Source: an uncultured Alistipes sp. (GTDB taxonomy: Bacteria; Bacteroidota; Bacteroidia; Bacteroidales; Rikenellaceae). Taken from it: a stretch of DNA of 7,360 bases. Numbering within the stretch: the first letter of the stretch is position 1; every line of letters starts with the position of its first letter. A model generated the notes under the pieces. That model did not search any database. It worked only from the letters and a program-made list of their open reading frames with translations, and was not told the DNA's origin. The position numbers and the translations under genes were made by a program. Positions 1-5,983 of this stretch are shown piece by piece. The stretch is taken from positions 1-7,360 of the forward strand of contig CAAGLB010000075.1 in assembly GCA_900770635.1 (NCBI GenBank), in the 5' to 3' direction.

Positions 1-20
1 GCTCATATCTTTTTACTTTT

Positions 21-2834
21 TTAGTCCCAATTAAATGTGTCAATGATGGCGCGGAGCTTTGTCATCACGCGCTTCAGTATGTTGCGTCTCTCGACAAGAC
101 CAACTCGCTTCTGCTTGATAGCCTCTTGTACAATCTCTATCTTCTCACGCTGCAAGTAGTCGTACTCGCGGAAGAACTCGGCAAGAGCCTCCTCGCTCAA
201 TCCCTCCGAAGTTGCGAGGTCTGCGATGGCTTGATTCTTTGCCTCTGTGATGTACTCGCGCAATCTTCCCTCCAAGTCCACAGAGCCATCAGCCTTGGCG
301 CGTTGGAAACCCGCCTTATCGTTATCTACATTGCGCTTGATGAAGCCATCGATAAGTTTGGTCTTACTACGCATTGCAGCATCCTTAATCATCGTGTCGA
401 GGATGTGCTGACGCTTCTGCTCGTAGTCATCGCTATCTGGATTCAAATCCTCAATCAACGCGAGAATGTAAGCCACATTGATTACATCGCTGTGGAGCAG
501 TTCCAAGCAGAAGTCGATATCACTAATCTCATCGTCAATAGGCAATGTTGGGTCATCTACGGTCGTACCATTGCTTGTTGGCTTTTCGATTACGCCAATC
601 GTTATATCGAGGTACTTGCTACGGAAGTCCAGATATTCCTGCTCCGACATCACAAAGTATGGATCGTCAGCCTCGTAGTCTTCGTAGATGCGTATTTCAG
701 TCTTGCCTCGTATAATCTCACGGAAAGCCAAAATAAAGTCACGCTTGTCCGTCTCACTCTTCAACTGATCGACACATTCGAGTTTTGGATACTTCTCCAA
801 AAACTCAATCATCTTCAAGTTGAGTTTCTTGCGCACCTCCTGGTAAGGCGGACGGATAATATACTCGTTAGGCTCGTTGTTGCTAAACAACTTGATAGAG
901 GTATCCACCTTATCCTTCAAGTCACGGAAGCATACAATCTTACCAAAACGCTTTTTTTCGTTCAATACTCGGTTAGTTCGACTGAACGCCTGCAACAGAC
1001 CGTGATATTCGAGATTCTTATCCACATAGAGCGTGTTGAGCTTTTTAGCATCGAAGCCAGTGAGGAACATTCCTACGACCAACAAAAGGTCGAGAGGCTC
1101 CATATCCTTCTTGCGCTTCTTCATTCGCTCGTTTACATCATCGTAGTATGCGCTGAAATTATCGGTCGAGAAGGCTGTGCCGAACATCTCGTTATAATCA
1201 TCAATGACCATTTGCAACTCGTCAGATGTTACACTCTGGGTGGCAAAGCCTTGTCCCATACCAGTCAGTTCGTCATCCTGGCTGCTATTGGCTGCATATG
1301 TAAATATAGCACCTATTTTGATGTCTGGTTTAAGCGACTTGAATATCTTGTAGTATTTCAGCAGCATCGGAACGGACTGAATAGCAAACAATGCATTGAA
1401 GTCGCCATCGAAAGTCGATTTTTTGTAGTTGTTGAGAATAAACTGCGCAATCTCGGTCATACGACTCTCCGCCTCTAAATCAATATCGCTCTGTCCCTCA
1501 TAGTACTCAACAAGGAAGCCGAGGACATTCTCATCTGCGATGGCATCCTTAATCATATACTTGTGCAGGCACTCGCCAAATACCTCTGCCGTAGTGTGCT
1601 CTTGCTTTGCATTCTCGGCAAAAATAGGAGTACCCGTAAAACCAAATATCTGAAGGTTTCTGAAGAAGCCTACGATGTTCTTGTGGCAATCTCCGAAGTG
1701 GCTTCGGTGGCACTCATCAAAGATCATCACAACCTTCTTGTCGCGCACCTCCTGCAGATGCTTATTATAGTAGTCGCGTGTTACTGCGCAATTCAGTTTC
1801 TGGATAGTTGTAATGATAATCTTTGAGTTGCCGCTCAAACGCTTTATCAACTCATAGGTGTTATCCGTATTATCCACTGCGCCAGGCTCGAATGCTTCAT
1901 ACTCCGACTGCGTTTGTGTATCAAGGTCGTGGCGATCCACAACGAACATAACCTTGTCAATACCATCAATCTCCGAGACAAGTTGTGCCGCCTTGAACGA
2001 TGTCAATGTTTTACCTGCGCCCGTAGTGTGCCATACATAGCCATTCTTGTTTGTGTTTTCTACGCGATTGATAATCTCCTCGACTGCATAATATTGATAT
2101 GGGCGAAGCACCATCAACGACTTCTCGCCCTCGTGGAGGACGATATACTTGCTGATAATCTTGCCAAGCGTACACTTGTCAAAGAAGAAGTTGGCAAACA
2201 TATTGAGGTCGTTGAAAGCGTTGTTGCTCTTGTCTGTCCAGTTGAAGGTAAACTTATATCCGCCATTAGGATTGTTCGCAAAATAACGGGTATTGACACC
2301 ATTCGAGATAACGAAAATCTGGATATAGTCGAACAGACCATGGAACGATGTTTTGTGGTAACGCTGCACCTGGTTATATGCCTGCTTCAGCTCCACGCCT
2401 CGTTTCTTCAACTCAATTTGCACGAGTGGTAAGCCGTTGATGAGGATTGTTACATCATAGCGACACTTCTTGCGACCCTCCACGGTTATCTGATTAGCAA
2501 CTTGAAACTCGTTCTGGCACCACTTTTTTGTATTAAGAAACTCTACCCAGATATTCTTTCCGTCATCTGTCTGCAGCGTATACAGATCACGGAGTTTCTT
2601 GGCTTTTTCAAAGCGAGTGCCACCTTCCAAGTGTAACAAAATACGGTCGAACTCGGCTTCTGTAAACTCCGTGCGACCATTAAGCTCCAACTCTCTACGG
2701 TTGTGCTTCTCCAATTGGCGTTTGAAGTTCTCGCGGAGATTCTCCTCCTCCTTGATTACAACGCGCTCGTAACTATTCTCAACAAGAGTTCTAATTAGAC
2801 CCTCTTCCAATGCTGCTTCACTCTGGGTAGTCAT
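21..2834 (-). CDS. hsdR: Type I restriction enzyme R subunit (HsdR), ATP-dependent translocase/nuclease
   Basis: HsdR is the motor and nuclease subunit of a type I restriction complex (R2M2S). It pumps DNA past the bound M2S methylase and cuts unmodified DNA far from the recognition site. Numbering from the ATG at 2834 gives 937 residues, near the usual family length. Visible motifs are the PD-(D/E)xK nuclease (D127, then E141-L-K143, with a QxxxY-like Q155/Y159), Walker A HTTGAGKT (269-276), DEAD-box DECH (373-376), motif III GFTGTP (398-403) and motif VI QAFSRTNR (615-622). A charged helical C-terminal part would contact the methylase. The frame stays open upstream to an ATA/ATG-like start at 2891, but the ATG at 2834 begins the MTTQSEAALEE sequence typical of the family and lies just downstream of a -7 element. 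All key residues are present and the frame is intact. HsdM and HsdS are not in the window; only 20 bases follow the stop, so they may lie further left. Confidence 0.95.
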   Translation of the reverse strand: MTTQSEAALEEGLIRTLVENSYERVVIKEEENLRENFKRQLEKHNRRELELNGRTEFTEAEFDRILLHLEGGTRFEKAKKLRDLYTLQTDDGKNIWVEFLNTKKWCQNEFQVANQITVEGRKKCRYDVTILINGLPLVQIELKKRGVELKQAYNQVQRYHKTSFHGLFDYIQIFVISNGVNTRYFANNPNGGYKFTFNWTDKSNNAFNDLNMFANFFFDKCTLGKIISKYIVLHEGEKSLMVLRPYQYYAVEEIINRVENTNKNGYVWHTTGAGKTLTSFKAAQLVSEIDGIDKVMFVVDRHDLDTQTQSEYEAFEPGAVDNTDNTYELIKRLSGNSKIIITTIQKLNCAVTRDYYNKHLQEVRDKKVVMIFDECHRSHFGDCHKNIVGFFRNLQIFGFTGTPIFAENAKQEHTTAEVFGECLHKYMIKDAIADENVLGFLVEYYEGQSDIDLEAESRMTEIAQFILNNYKKSTFDGDFNALFAIQSVPMLLKYYKIFKSLKPDIKIGAIFTYAANSSQDDELTGMGQGFATQSVTSDELQMVIDDYNEMFGTAFSTDNFSAYYDDVNERMKKRKKDMEPLDLLLVVGMFLTGFDAKKLNTLYVDKNLEYHGLLQAFSRTNRVLNEKKRFGKIVCFRDLKDKVDTSIKLFSNNEPNEYIIRPPYQEVRKKLNLKMIEFLEKYPKLECVDQLKSETDKRDFILAFREIIRGKTEIRIYEDYEADDPYFVMSEQEYLDFRSKYLDITIGVIEKPTSNGTTVDDPTLPIDDEISDIDFCLELLHSDVINVAYILALIEDLNPDSDDYEQKRQHILDTMIKDAAMRSKTKLIDGFIKRNVDNDKAGFQRAKADGSVDLEGRLREYITEAKNQAIADLATSEGLSEEALAEFFREYDYLQREKIEIVQEAIKQKRVGLVERRNILKRVMTKLRAIIDTFNWD

Positions 2835-2852
2835 AGTATCAATAATTTGCCA

Positions 2853-2860
2853 CAAAGGTA
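2853..2860 (-). promoter_or_regulatory. Bacteroidetes -7 promoter element for hsdR (TACCTTTG)
   Basis: On the minus strand this reads TACCTTTG, a full match to the Bacteroidetes sigma-ABfr -7 consensus TAnnTTTG. It would start transcription about 13 bases before the ATG at 2834 and therefore favours that start. A -33 TTTG at the preferred spacing is not seen; the nearest TTG triplets lie 14 and 24 bases upstream. The call rests on the -7 box and its position. Confidence 0.4.
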
Positions 2861-2920
2861 TTCTGGTGTTTTGACAATTTCTGACAATCACATAAAATTG
2901 TACAATAAACCTATATCGTA

Positions 2921-2928
2921 CAAAGTTA
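2921..2928 (-). promoter_or_regulatory. Second -7-like element upstream of hsdR (TAACTTTG)
   Basis: On the minus strand this is TAACTTTG, another full TAnnTTTG match. It would give an untranslated leader of roughly 80 bases for hsdR. No good -33 TTTG is seen upstream. It abuts a GTACAA repeat pair (2900-2905 and 2918-2923; the first is part of the palindrome TTGTACAA at 2898-2905) that could be a regulator site. Either this or the element at 2853-2860 may be the real promoter. Confidence 0.3.
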
Positions 2929-2960
2929 AGAATTTTCTAATTCGCAGAGGTCGTTTTTCT

Positions 2961-3440
2961 CTAAAAAGTGCAGTCCTCGAATGAAAAATCTTCGATTTTC
3001 TTGCTTTTTGACAGATATATGTCAAAAGGAACATCCAATGCACTGCCTCTGTGAACGCCTGCCCAAACGCATTCGTCTGCCCAATCAGCGATCGTCCAAT
3101 TGCGGTGTTGTGTTGTCCACCATCCTTGTCTTACGGCATTGCAAATACTAATGATAGTCATTCGATTTTCCGCAATCGGGAGTTCAAACTCTTTCGGGAC
3201 ACGCTTATATACCGAACGACCTAACGCAAGTACAACGGGATGCTTATGTTCGAGAAGAATACGGAGGACTTCCTTTTCGACTGGAGAGTGAAAGCCACTT
3301 ATTACGACTTTGTCGGTTTGGCAGATCATCTCTGCCCATTGGCACGCACGCTTAGCAGCATCTTCGGGAGTCTCACGAGAGGCGAAGAAGGCGACCAGGT
3401 AACGGTCGAGAAGTTCGGGGTTGCCTAGATAGCTATCCAT
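2961..3440 (-). CDS. Short DprA-like protein with a single SLOG (Rossmann-type) domain
   Basis: The 159 residues resemble the lone DprA/Smf-type SLOG proteins common in Bacteroidales. These are much shorter than true DprA (about 300-370 residues) and lack its SAM and winged-helix domains. Visible features are the first strand VAFFASR (16-22), a central KVVISGFHSPVEKEVL stretch (44-59) in the place of the nucleotide/DNA-binding glycine loop of DprA, the strand VVLALGR (69-75), and ENRMTIIS (91-98), corresponding to the conserved asparagine-arginine region. The canonical GGAxGID motif is absent, so RecA loading on transforming DNA cannot be assumed. SLOG domains bind nucleotides or nucleic acids, and some act as sensors in defence systems; the role here is inferred and open. 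The start at 3440 has an A/T-rich leader and no Shine-Dalgarno. It shares strand with hsdR, with 126 bases between the genes, but hsdR has its own promoter candidates. Confidence 0.75.
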   Translation of the reverse strand: MDSYLGNPELLDRYLVAFFASRETPEDAAKRACQWAEMICQTDKVVISGFHSPVEKEVLRILLEHKHPVVLALGRSVYKRVPKEFELPIAENRMTIISICNAVRQGWWTTQHRNWTIADWADECVWAGVHRGSALDVPFDIYLSKSKKIEDFSFEDCTF

Positions 3441-3472
3441 AAAAAAGCGCAGGTTGCTGCACTACTTACTCC

Positions 3473-3646
3473 GAACTCAAGGCCTTCGCTGCCCATTAGG
3501 AAGAATAAGCAACACAGACAGCCCGCGCCAGATGTATATAGTGCATCAACCACGCCACGCATAGTTGATGCGGATACACCATCGGGGATGTCTTGTGCTG
3601 TATCCTTCTTCCTAATTACTGAAGTTGCGAAGTTCTGAGTTCAGAA
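3473..3646. repeat. Nested imperfect inverted-repeat structure (about 170 bases)
   Basis: Outer arms pair in blocks: GAACTCA (3473-3479) with TGAGTTC (3636-3642), CTTCGC (3484-3489) with GCGAAG (3627-3632), and ATTAGGAAGAA (3495-3505) with TTCTTCCTAAT (3606-3616). Inside are two further hairpins: GCATCAAC (3543-3550) with GTTGATGC (3564-3571), and GGATACA (3572-3578) with TGTATCC (3599-3605). The right end also holds TTCTGA-GT-TCAGAA (3633-3646). The nesting suggests either a structured RNA or the remains of a small non-autonomous element. I recognise no known family. Confidence 0.55.
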
Positions 3647-3853
3647 GAAGACGCAAAAAACATCTTAAATATGTGTCTGCAGTGGCTATAAATAACCATT
3701 GCGACTACAAAGATATTAAAAGTTTTTCTATCGAAGACAAAAAATCACAAAAAGTTGCACATCGGGATAATAAAGTTGTTGGTGACAGAAATTGTCAATA
3801 ATTCAGACTTACTTTATACTATTTTCTGTTGCGAAGTTCGAGTTATGAGTTCA
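3624..3853 (+). repeat. Direct repeat pair GTTGCGAAGTTC ... TGAGTTCA
   Basis: GTTGCGAAGTTC occurs at 3624-3635 and 3828-3839. In the first copy TGAGTTCA follows directly (3636-3643); in the second it follows after six extra bases (3846-3853). The first copy is the right arm of the inverted-repeat structure at 3473-3646. The shared composite of 20 matching positions is longer than chance would easily give in a few hundred bases. It may mark protein-binding sites or a duplicated element end. Confidence 0.5.
3792..3820 (+). promoter_or_regulatory. Sigma70-like promoter candidate
   Basis: TTGTCA (3792-3797), a 17-base spacer and TATACT (3815-3820) match the classical -35/-10 consensus at five of six positions each with ideal spacing. 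It points towards the gene at 4033, giving a leader of about 205 bases, or towards an untranslated RNA. Bacteroidetes housekeeping sigma prefers TTTG/TAnnTTTG and the region is A/T-rich, so chance is a real alternative. Confidence 0.25.
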
Positions 3854-3998
3854 AGTATTCAGATACGATCTCCGACTCATTTGCCCAAATACACCCGCCT
3901 GAACGCAGTCGGGCTACCTCATTGTGTCATCTCTAAACCATTGAAACTATATGCTTGATATCGCTTAAAACGGAGCAATAGAAATTCTTATACAAATC

Positions 3999-4011
3999 GC
4001 GACCTAGTCGC
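3999..4011. promoter_or_regulatory. Small palindrome GCGAC-CTA-GTCGC before the RteC-like gene
   Basis: A perfect 5-base inverted repeat with a 3-base centre ends 21 bases before the ATG at 4033. The position suits an operator or a leader hairpin that affects translation. No evidence distinguishes these, and a motif this short may be chance. Confidence 0.25.
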
Positions 4012-4032
4012 CCATATAACGACTTTAACGAT

Positions 4033-4638
4033 ATGAATGAAATATTAGAATGTCGCTTTATGCGAATGTTGCTGCGTGGTAAGAAGTACGACTATGACCC
4101 CAATTATCTACTAGCCGCATATACCGATTTTCGAGCAATACTTCTTGATGTGTCTGACGGAGATTTGAACTACAAACACAAGTTTCGTGCTCTAAAATCC
4201 ACCTACGAAATCCTAGACTTGCGACTCCATAGTTCGCAGTTTGTTGACGAACGAGGTTGTCACATTCAAGCCTACGCATCACTTGCCCTAAAACAGATGT
4301 CGGTAGAGCTGGAACTACTAGAAAAACAGCTGCAATATCCCACACTATTTCCAACCACAAATACAGCAGAAAGCAAACGAAAATCCCCTCTTTATTGGAA
4401 TACCGAGAAGCACTCTAAAACAGCCCTCATCAGTTTACTAACGGCTCTTGATGCAGTAGGTGCATGCACTGATGGCAATGGTAATCGTTCACCCTTCATC
4501 TCTATTGTCAAGGAATTTGAGATTCTCTTCAATACGACTATCCCCAATTCCTATGCTCGGAGGGATGAACTGCTTGGTAGAGGCGAGTCGCGCGTCCGTT
4601 TTATACGCGAACTGCTGCGTTCACTAGGTGCAGAGTAG
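4033..4638 (+). CDS. RteC-like regulator (tentative)
   Basis: The product has 201 residues, close to the length of RteC of CTnDOT-type conjugative transposons. RteC activates transcription of the excision operon (xis2c, xis2d). The C-terminal part (about 117-198) has the RteC-type pattern: an aromatic-W-N/T-x-x-K-T-x-L-I/S-L-x-x-A-L-x-x-x-G segment (LYWNTEKHSKTALISLLTALD, about 120-140), then an I-x-x-x-F-E-x-L-F-N-x-x-I segment (about 158-170), and a basic tail R-x-x-x-L-x-x-x-x-x-S-R-x-R-F-I-x-x-L (about 177-195). The N-terminal half is helical and does not resemble RteC clearly. The ATG at 4033 is used because the frame is open from there; no Shine-Dalgarno is present, as usual in Bacteroidales. 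The gene ends before a palindrome with a T-run, so it may be its own transcription unit. It could instead be an unrelated helical protein. Confidence 0.5.
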   Translation: MNEILECRFMRMLLRGKKYDYDPNYLLAAYTDFRAILLDVSDGDLNYKHKFRALKSTYEILDLRLHSSQFVDERGCHIQAYASLALKQMSVELELLEKQLQYPTLFPTTNTAESKRKSPLYWNTEKHSKTALISLLTALDAVGACTDGNGNRSPFISIVKEFEILFNTTIPNSYARRDELLGRGESRVRFIRELLRSLGAE

Positions 4639-4681
4639 CAGATTGTAAATATCTCATTATCAATGCTCCTCATTTTTATTT

Positions 4682-4720
4682 GTTAGGTAGTGCCTAAGGT
4701 AGTACCTAACTTTTTGTTTT
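4682..4720 (+). terminator. Palindrome plus T-run: intrinsic terminator and/or operator
   Basis: GTTAGGTA (4682-4689) and TACCTAAC (4703-4710) form a perfect 8-base inverted repeat around a 13-base centre and are followed by TTTTTGTTTT (4711-4720). That is the layout of a Rho-independent terminator, 43 bases after the stop of the gene ending at 4638. The centre repeats the half-site (TAGGTAGT and TAAGGTAGT are direct copies; CCTAAGG is also nearly symmetric), which is more than a terminator needs. It also lies 53 bases before the HTH gene start at 4764, so it may serve as that gene's operator. Confidence 0.5.
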
Positions 4721-4763
4721 GCTACTTCGGAACTTTGCAGCCAGAAAGCAAAACCGAACGAGT

Positions 4764-5120
4764 ATGAGCAAAAATCAATCAAAACAGCGACATCTTGAGA
4801 TCGAGATTCGCAGACTTCGCAGGGATGTCGAGGAGTTGGCAAAGCTGAACGATATAGGCTTTGACAAAGTATATCTAACCAAAGATGCTGCCTCAAAAAG
4901 CATCGGAATCTCCAAGCGTACAATCGAACGATGGCAAGCCAACGGTTACATCCGTAGGGTCGTGCTGGGAGGTCGTGTCTTCTTCTCCAAGCGCGAGGTG
5001 TTGCGCGTTGCCCAGCTCTACAACTATGGCATAGGCGAACTGATGGATGGAGCAGACTTCATACCATACACAGCGAACAGCCGAATTCTGACCGAAGACC
5101 TCAAAGTAACCTTGTCGTAA
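4764..5120 (+). CDS. Helix-turn-helix DNA-binding protein, excisionase/MerR-like
   Basis: The product has 118 residues from the ATG at 4764. Residues about 9-28 (LEIEIRRLRRDVEELAKLND) form a charged heptad-like helix that could dimerise. Residues about 36-85 carry a MerR/excisionase-type winged HTH of the HTH_17 kind: YLTKDAASKSIGISKRTIERW, then NGYIRRVVLGGRVFFSKREVLRV, with the typical recognition helix ISKRTIERWQ and a basic wing. Such proteins act as excisionases or repressors in Bacteroidales mobile elements; the Xis2 proteins of CTnDOT are similar in size. A TTG start at 4719 is possible but overlaps the T-run and adds an unconserved-looking tail, so 4764 is preferred. Its stop TAA shares one base with the ATG of the next gene, so the two are likely translationally coupled. 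A palindrome upstream could be its binding site. DNA binding is well supported; the specific role is not. Confidence 0.75.
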   Translation: MSKNQSKQRHLEIEIRRLRRDVEELAKLNDIGFDKVYLTKDAASKSIGISKRTIERWQANGYIRRVVLGGRVFFSKREVLRVAQLYNYGIGELMDGADFIPYTANSRILTEDLKVTLS

Positions 5121-5971
5121 TGAACTACCTAGCAGAAATACGGTTGTTTTATGAATGGCTCGAAACGCACCATCTCACGCCATCCTCCATATCGTTGTGG
5201 CATGCGCTTATGTACACTGCAAACAGAGCTGGATGGGCGGAGCGCATAACCATCCCCATATCTCTTCTCGAAAGTCGTACCCAGATGACTCGCTCGACCA
5301 TCTATCGATCGCGTGAGCAGCTGGCGGATCGAGGTCTGGTGGAGATAGAGATGCGCGGTAGTTCGCAGAGCGCGATTTACACACTACGCTCGCTTGAAGG
5401 TATTGTTGTATCGCAATATGCGTCCCAATCTGTGTCCCAAAATGAAACGCAAATTGGGACACAGCAGGGAAGTGAAGTGCCTGCCGCGTCTCAAAATGAA
5501 ACACAAAATGGGAACATATATAAACTAGACAGACCTATATACGATTCTTTAGAATCTAGTGGTAAATGTAAATCAAAAAGAGAAAAACCCACAAAAGAGA
5601 AAAAGTTTGTGCTGGAGGAGTGGGCAAAGCTTCAAGAGAGTCCTTGGCGGGAACTGATGCTCATCTGGTTTGAGTACAAGCGAACACGCAAGGAGTCCTA
5701 CCGCAGTGAAATCGGAGCGAAGAAGTGTCTGTCAATGCTCAAGAATCTGTCGGGCGGGAATGCCGAGGTTGCTCAAAGGATTGTCGATCAATCAATGGCT
5801 AACAATTGGGCGGGGCTGTTCGCTCTGAAAGATGCACCACCACCTCGTGGTCAACCGCCAGGACGACAGCATGGTCAGCGTGTGGGTCAAATCATCCAGA
5901 GCGAAGATGAGCAGAAACGCCAACGCTACATTGAACGATTAAGAAATGCAGGTAAAAAAACGAACAAATAA
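5120..5971 (+). CDS. Phage-type replication initiator with winged helix (lambda O / DnaD-like organiser)
   Basis: The product has 283 residues. The N-terminal domain (about 20-92) is a winged helix: SSISLWHALMYTANRAGW, ITIPISLLESRTQMTRSTIYRSREQLADRGLVEI, then a wing ending in AIYTLRSL. This is the pattern of phage replisome organisers that bind the origin. A Q/S/T/N-rich linker follows (about 97-132) with the repeats SQNETQIG and SQNETQNG. A lysine-rich stretch (150-162) leads to a C-terminal domain (about 165-237) with WRELMLIWFEYKRTRKESY and VDQSMANNWAGLFALKD, a pattern seen in initiators of this type and likely the loader-contact part. The tail is basic and P/G/Q-rich. The next gene is a DnaC-type loader, which supports the role. 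The start overlaps the previous stop (TAATG). The linker DNA carries iteron-like repeats next to an A/T-rich stretch, so the origin may lie inside this gene. Confidence 0.75.
   Translation: MNYLAEIRLFYEWLETHHLTPSSISLWHALMYTANRAGWAERITIPISLLESRTQMTRSTIYRSREQLADRGLVEIEMRGSSQSAIYTLRSLEGIVVSQYASQSVSQNETQIGTQQGSEVPAASQNETQNGNIYKLDRPIYDSLESSGKCKSKREKPTKEKKFVLEEWAKLQESPWRELMLIWFEYKRTRKESYRSEIGAKKCLSMLKNLSGGNAEVAQRIVDQSMANNWAGLFALKDAPPPRGQPPGRQHGQRVGQIIQSEDEQKRQRYIERLRNAGKKTNK
5430..5464. repeat. Perfect 11-base inverted repeat inside the initiator gene
   Basis: CTGTGTCCCAA (5430-5440) and TTGGGACACAG (5454-5464) are exact reverse complements separated by 13 bases. An extra GTCCCAA half-site lies at 5422-5428, 12 bases before the copy at 5434-5440, giving three half-sites in 39 bases. 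The repeat lies in the sequence for the Q/N/T-rich linker, where protein constraint is probably loose. It is a likely binding site for the encoded initiator. Confidence 0.6.
5435..5513 (+). repeat. Pair of 25-base iteron-like direct repeats
   Basis: The segments 5435-5459 and 5489-5513 match at 22 of 25 positions, both sharing the core CAAAATGAAAC. Their offset is 54 bases, exactly 18 codons, so each encodes SQNETQ followed by I/N-G. The second copy keeps the symmetric half-sites only weakly (GTCTCAA, TGGGA). Similar repeats in the linker-coding part of phage initiator genes are initiator-binding iterons (lambda O is the known case); that function is inferred here. Confidence 0.6.
5514..5611. 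other. A/T-rich stretch, candidate DNA unwinding element of an embedded origin
   Basis: Directly after the repeats the coding sequence becomes strongly A/T-rich, with tracts such as ACATATATAAACTAG and AAATGTAAATCAAAAAGAG. It includes the small hairpin GATTCT-TT-AGAATC (5543-5556) and ACTAGA/TCTAGT arms (5524-5529 and 5555-5560). The encoded protein here is a low-complexity lysine-rich linker. Repeats followed by an A/T-rich segment is the classical layout of theta origins. Lysine codons alone could explain part of the bias. Confidence 0.45.
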
Positions 5972-5983
5972 AAACAAAAAACT

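Larger units (their letters stand above)
3441..4032. other. Gene-free interval with structured repeats
   Basis: No convincing coding region is seen in these 592 bases on either strand. The left half contains a large imperfect inverted-repeat structure. Beyond it lie a partial direct copy of the right arm, a sigma70-like promoter candidate, a small hairpin (3897-3902 pairing with 3909-3914, one wobble pair) and a short palindrome just before the next gene (3999-4011). The interval separates leftward genes (hsdR, SLOG protein) from rightward genes, so it must carry the start signals for both directions. No tRNA cloverleaf is recognised. Confidence 0.6.

Noticed and set aside
126..1478. Open frame of 450 codons on the plus strand inside hsdR
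   Set aside because: It is antisense to a gene with complete catalytic motifs and its translation shows no domain; a shadow frame. The same holds for the shorter plus-strand frames at 1563-1826, 1858-2040 and 1914-2432.
2871..3797. Shared 13-mer CAGAAATTGTCAA, minus strand at 2871-2883 and plus strand at 3785-3797
   Set aside because: It could look like inverted element ends around the SLOG gene, but a 13-base match somewhere in 7 kb of A/T-rich DNA is about as likely as not by chance, and nothing else flanks it symmetrically.
3755..3958. Plus-strand frame of 67 codons in the gene-free interval
   Set aside because: It needs a TTG start without a ribosome binding site, spans the promoter candidate and the repeat copy, and its translation has no recognisable pattern.
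4058..4360. Minus-strand frame of 100 codons antisense to the RteC-like gene
   Set aside because: No start signal or domain pattern; the sense-strand gene explains the region better. The minus-strand frame at 5208-5504 is rejected for the same reason against the initiator gene.
4682..4710. Integron attC-like ends (GTTAGGT and ACCTAAC fit GTTRRRY/RYYYAAC)
   Set aside because: The distance between the core sites is far too short for an attC site and there is no integrase or cassette; a plain palindrome explains it.
4719..4763. Upstream TTG start extending the HTH protein by 15 residues
   Set aside because: It would begin inside the T-run after the palindrome. The ATG at 4764 has a normal leader and gives a typical protein length.
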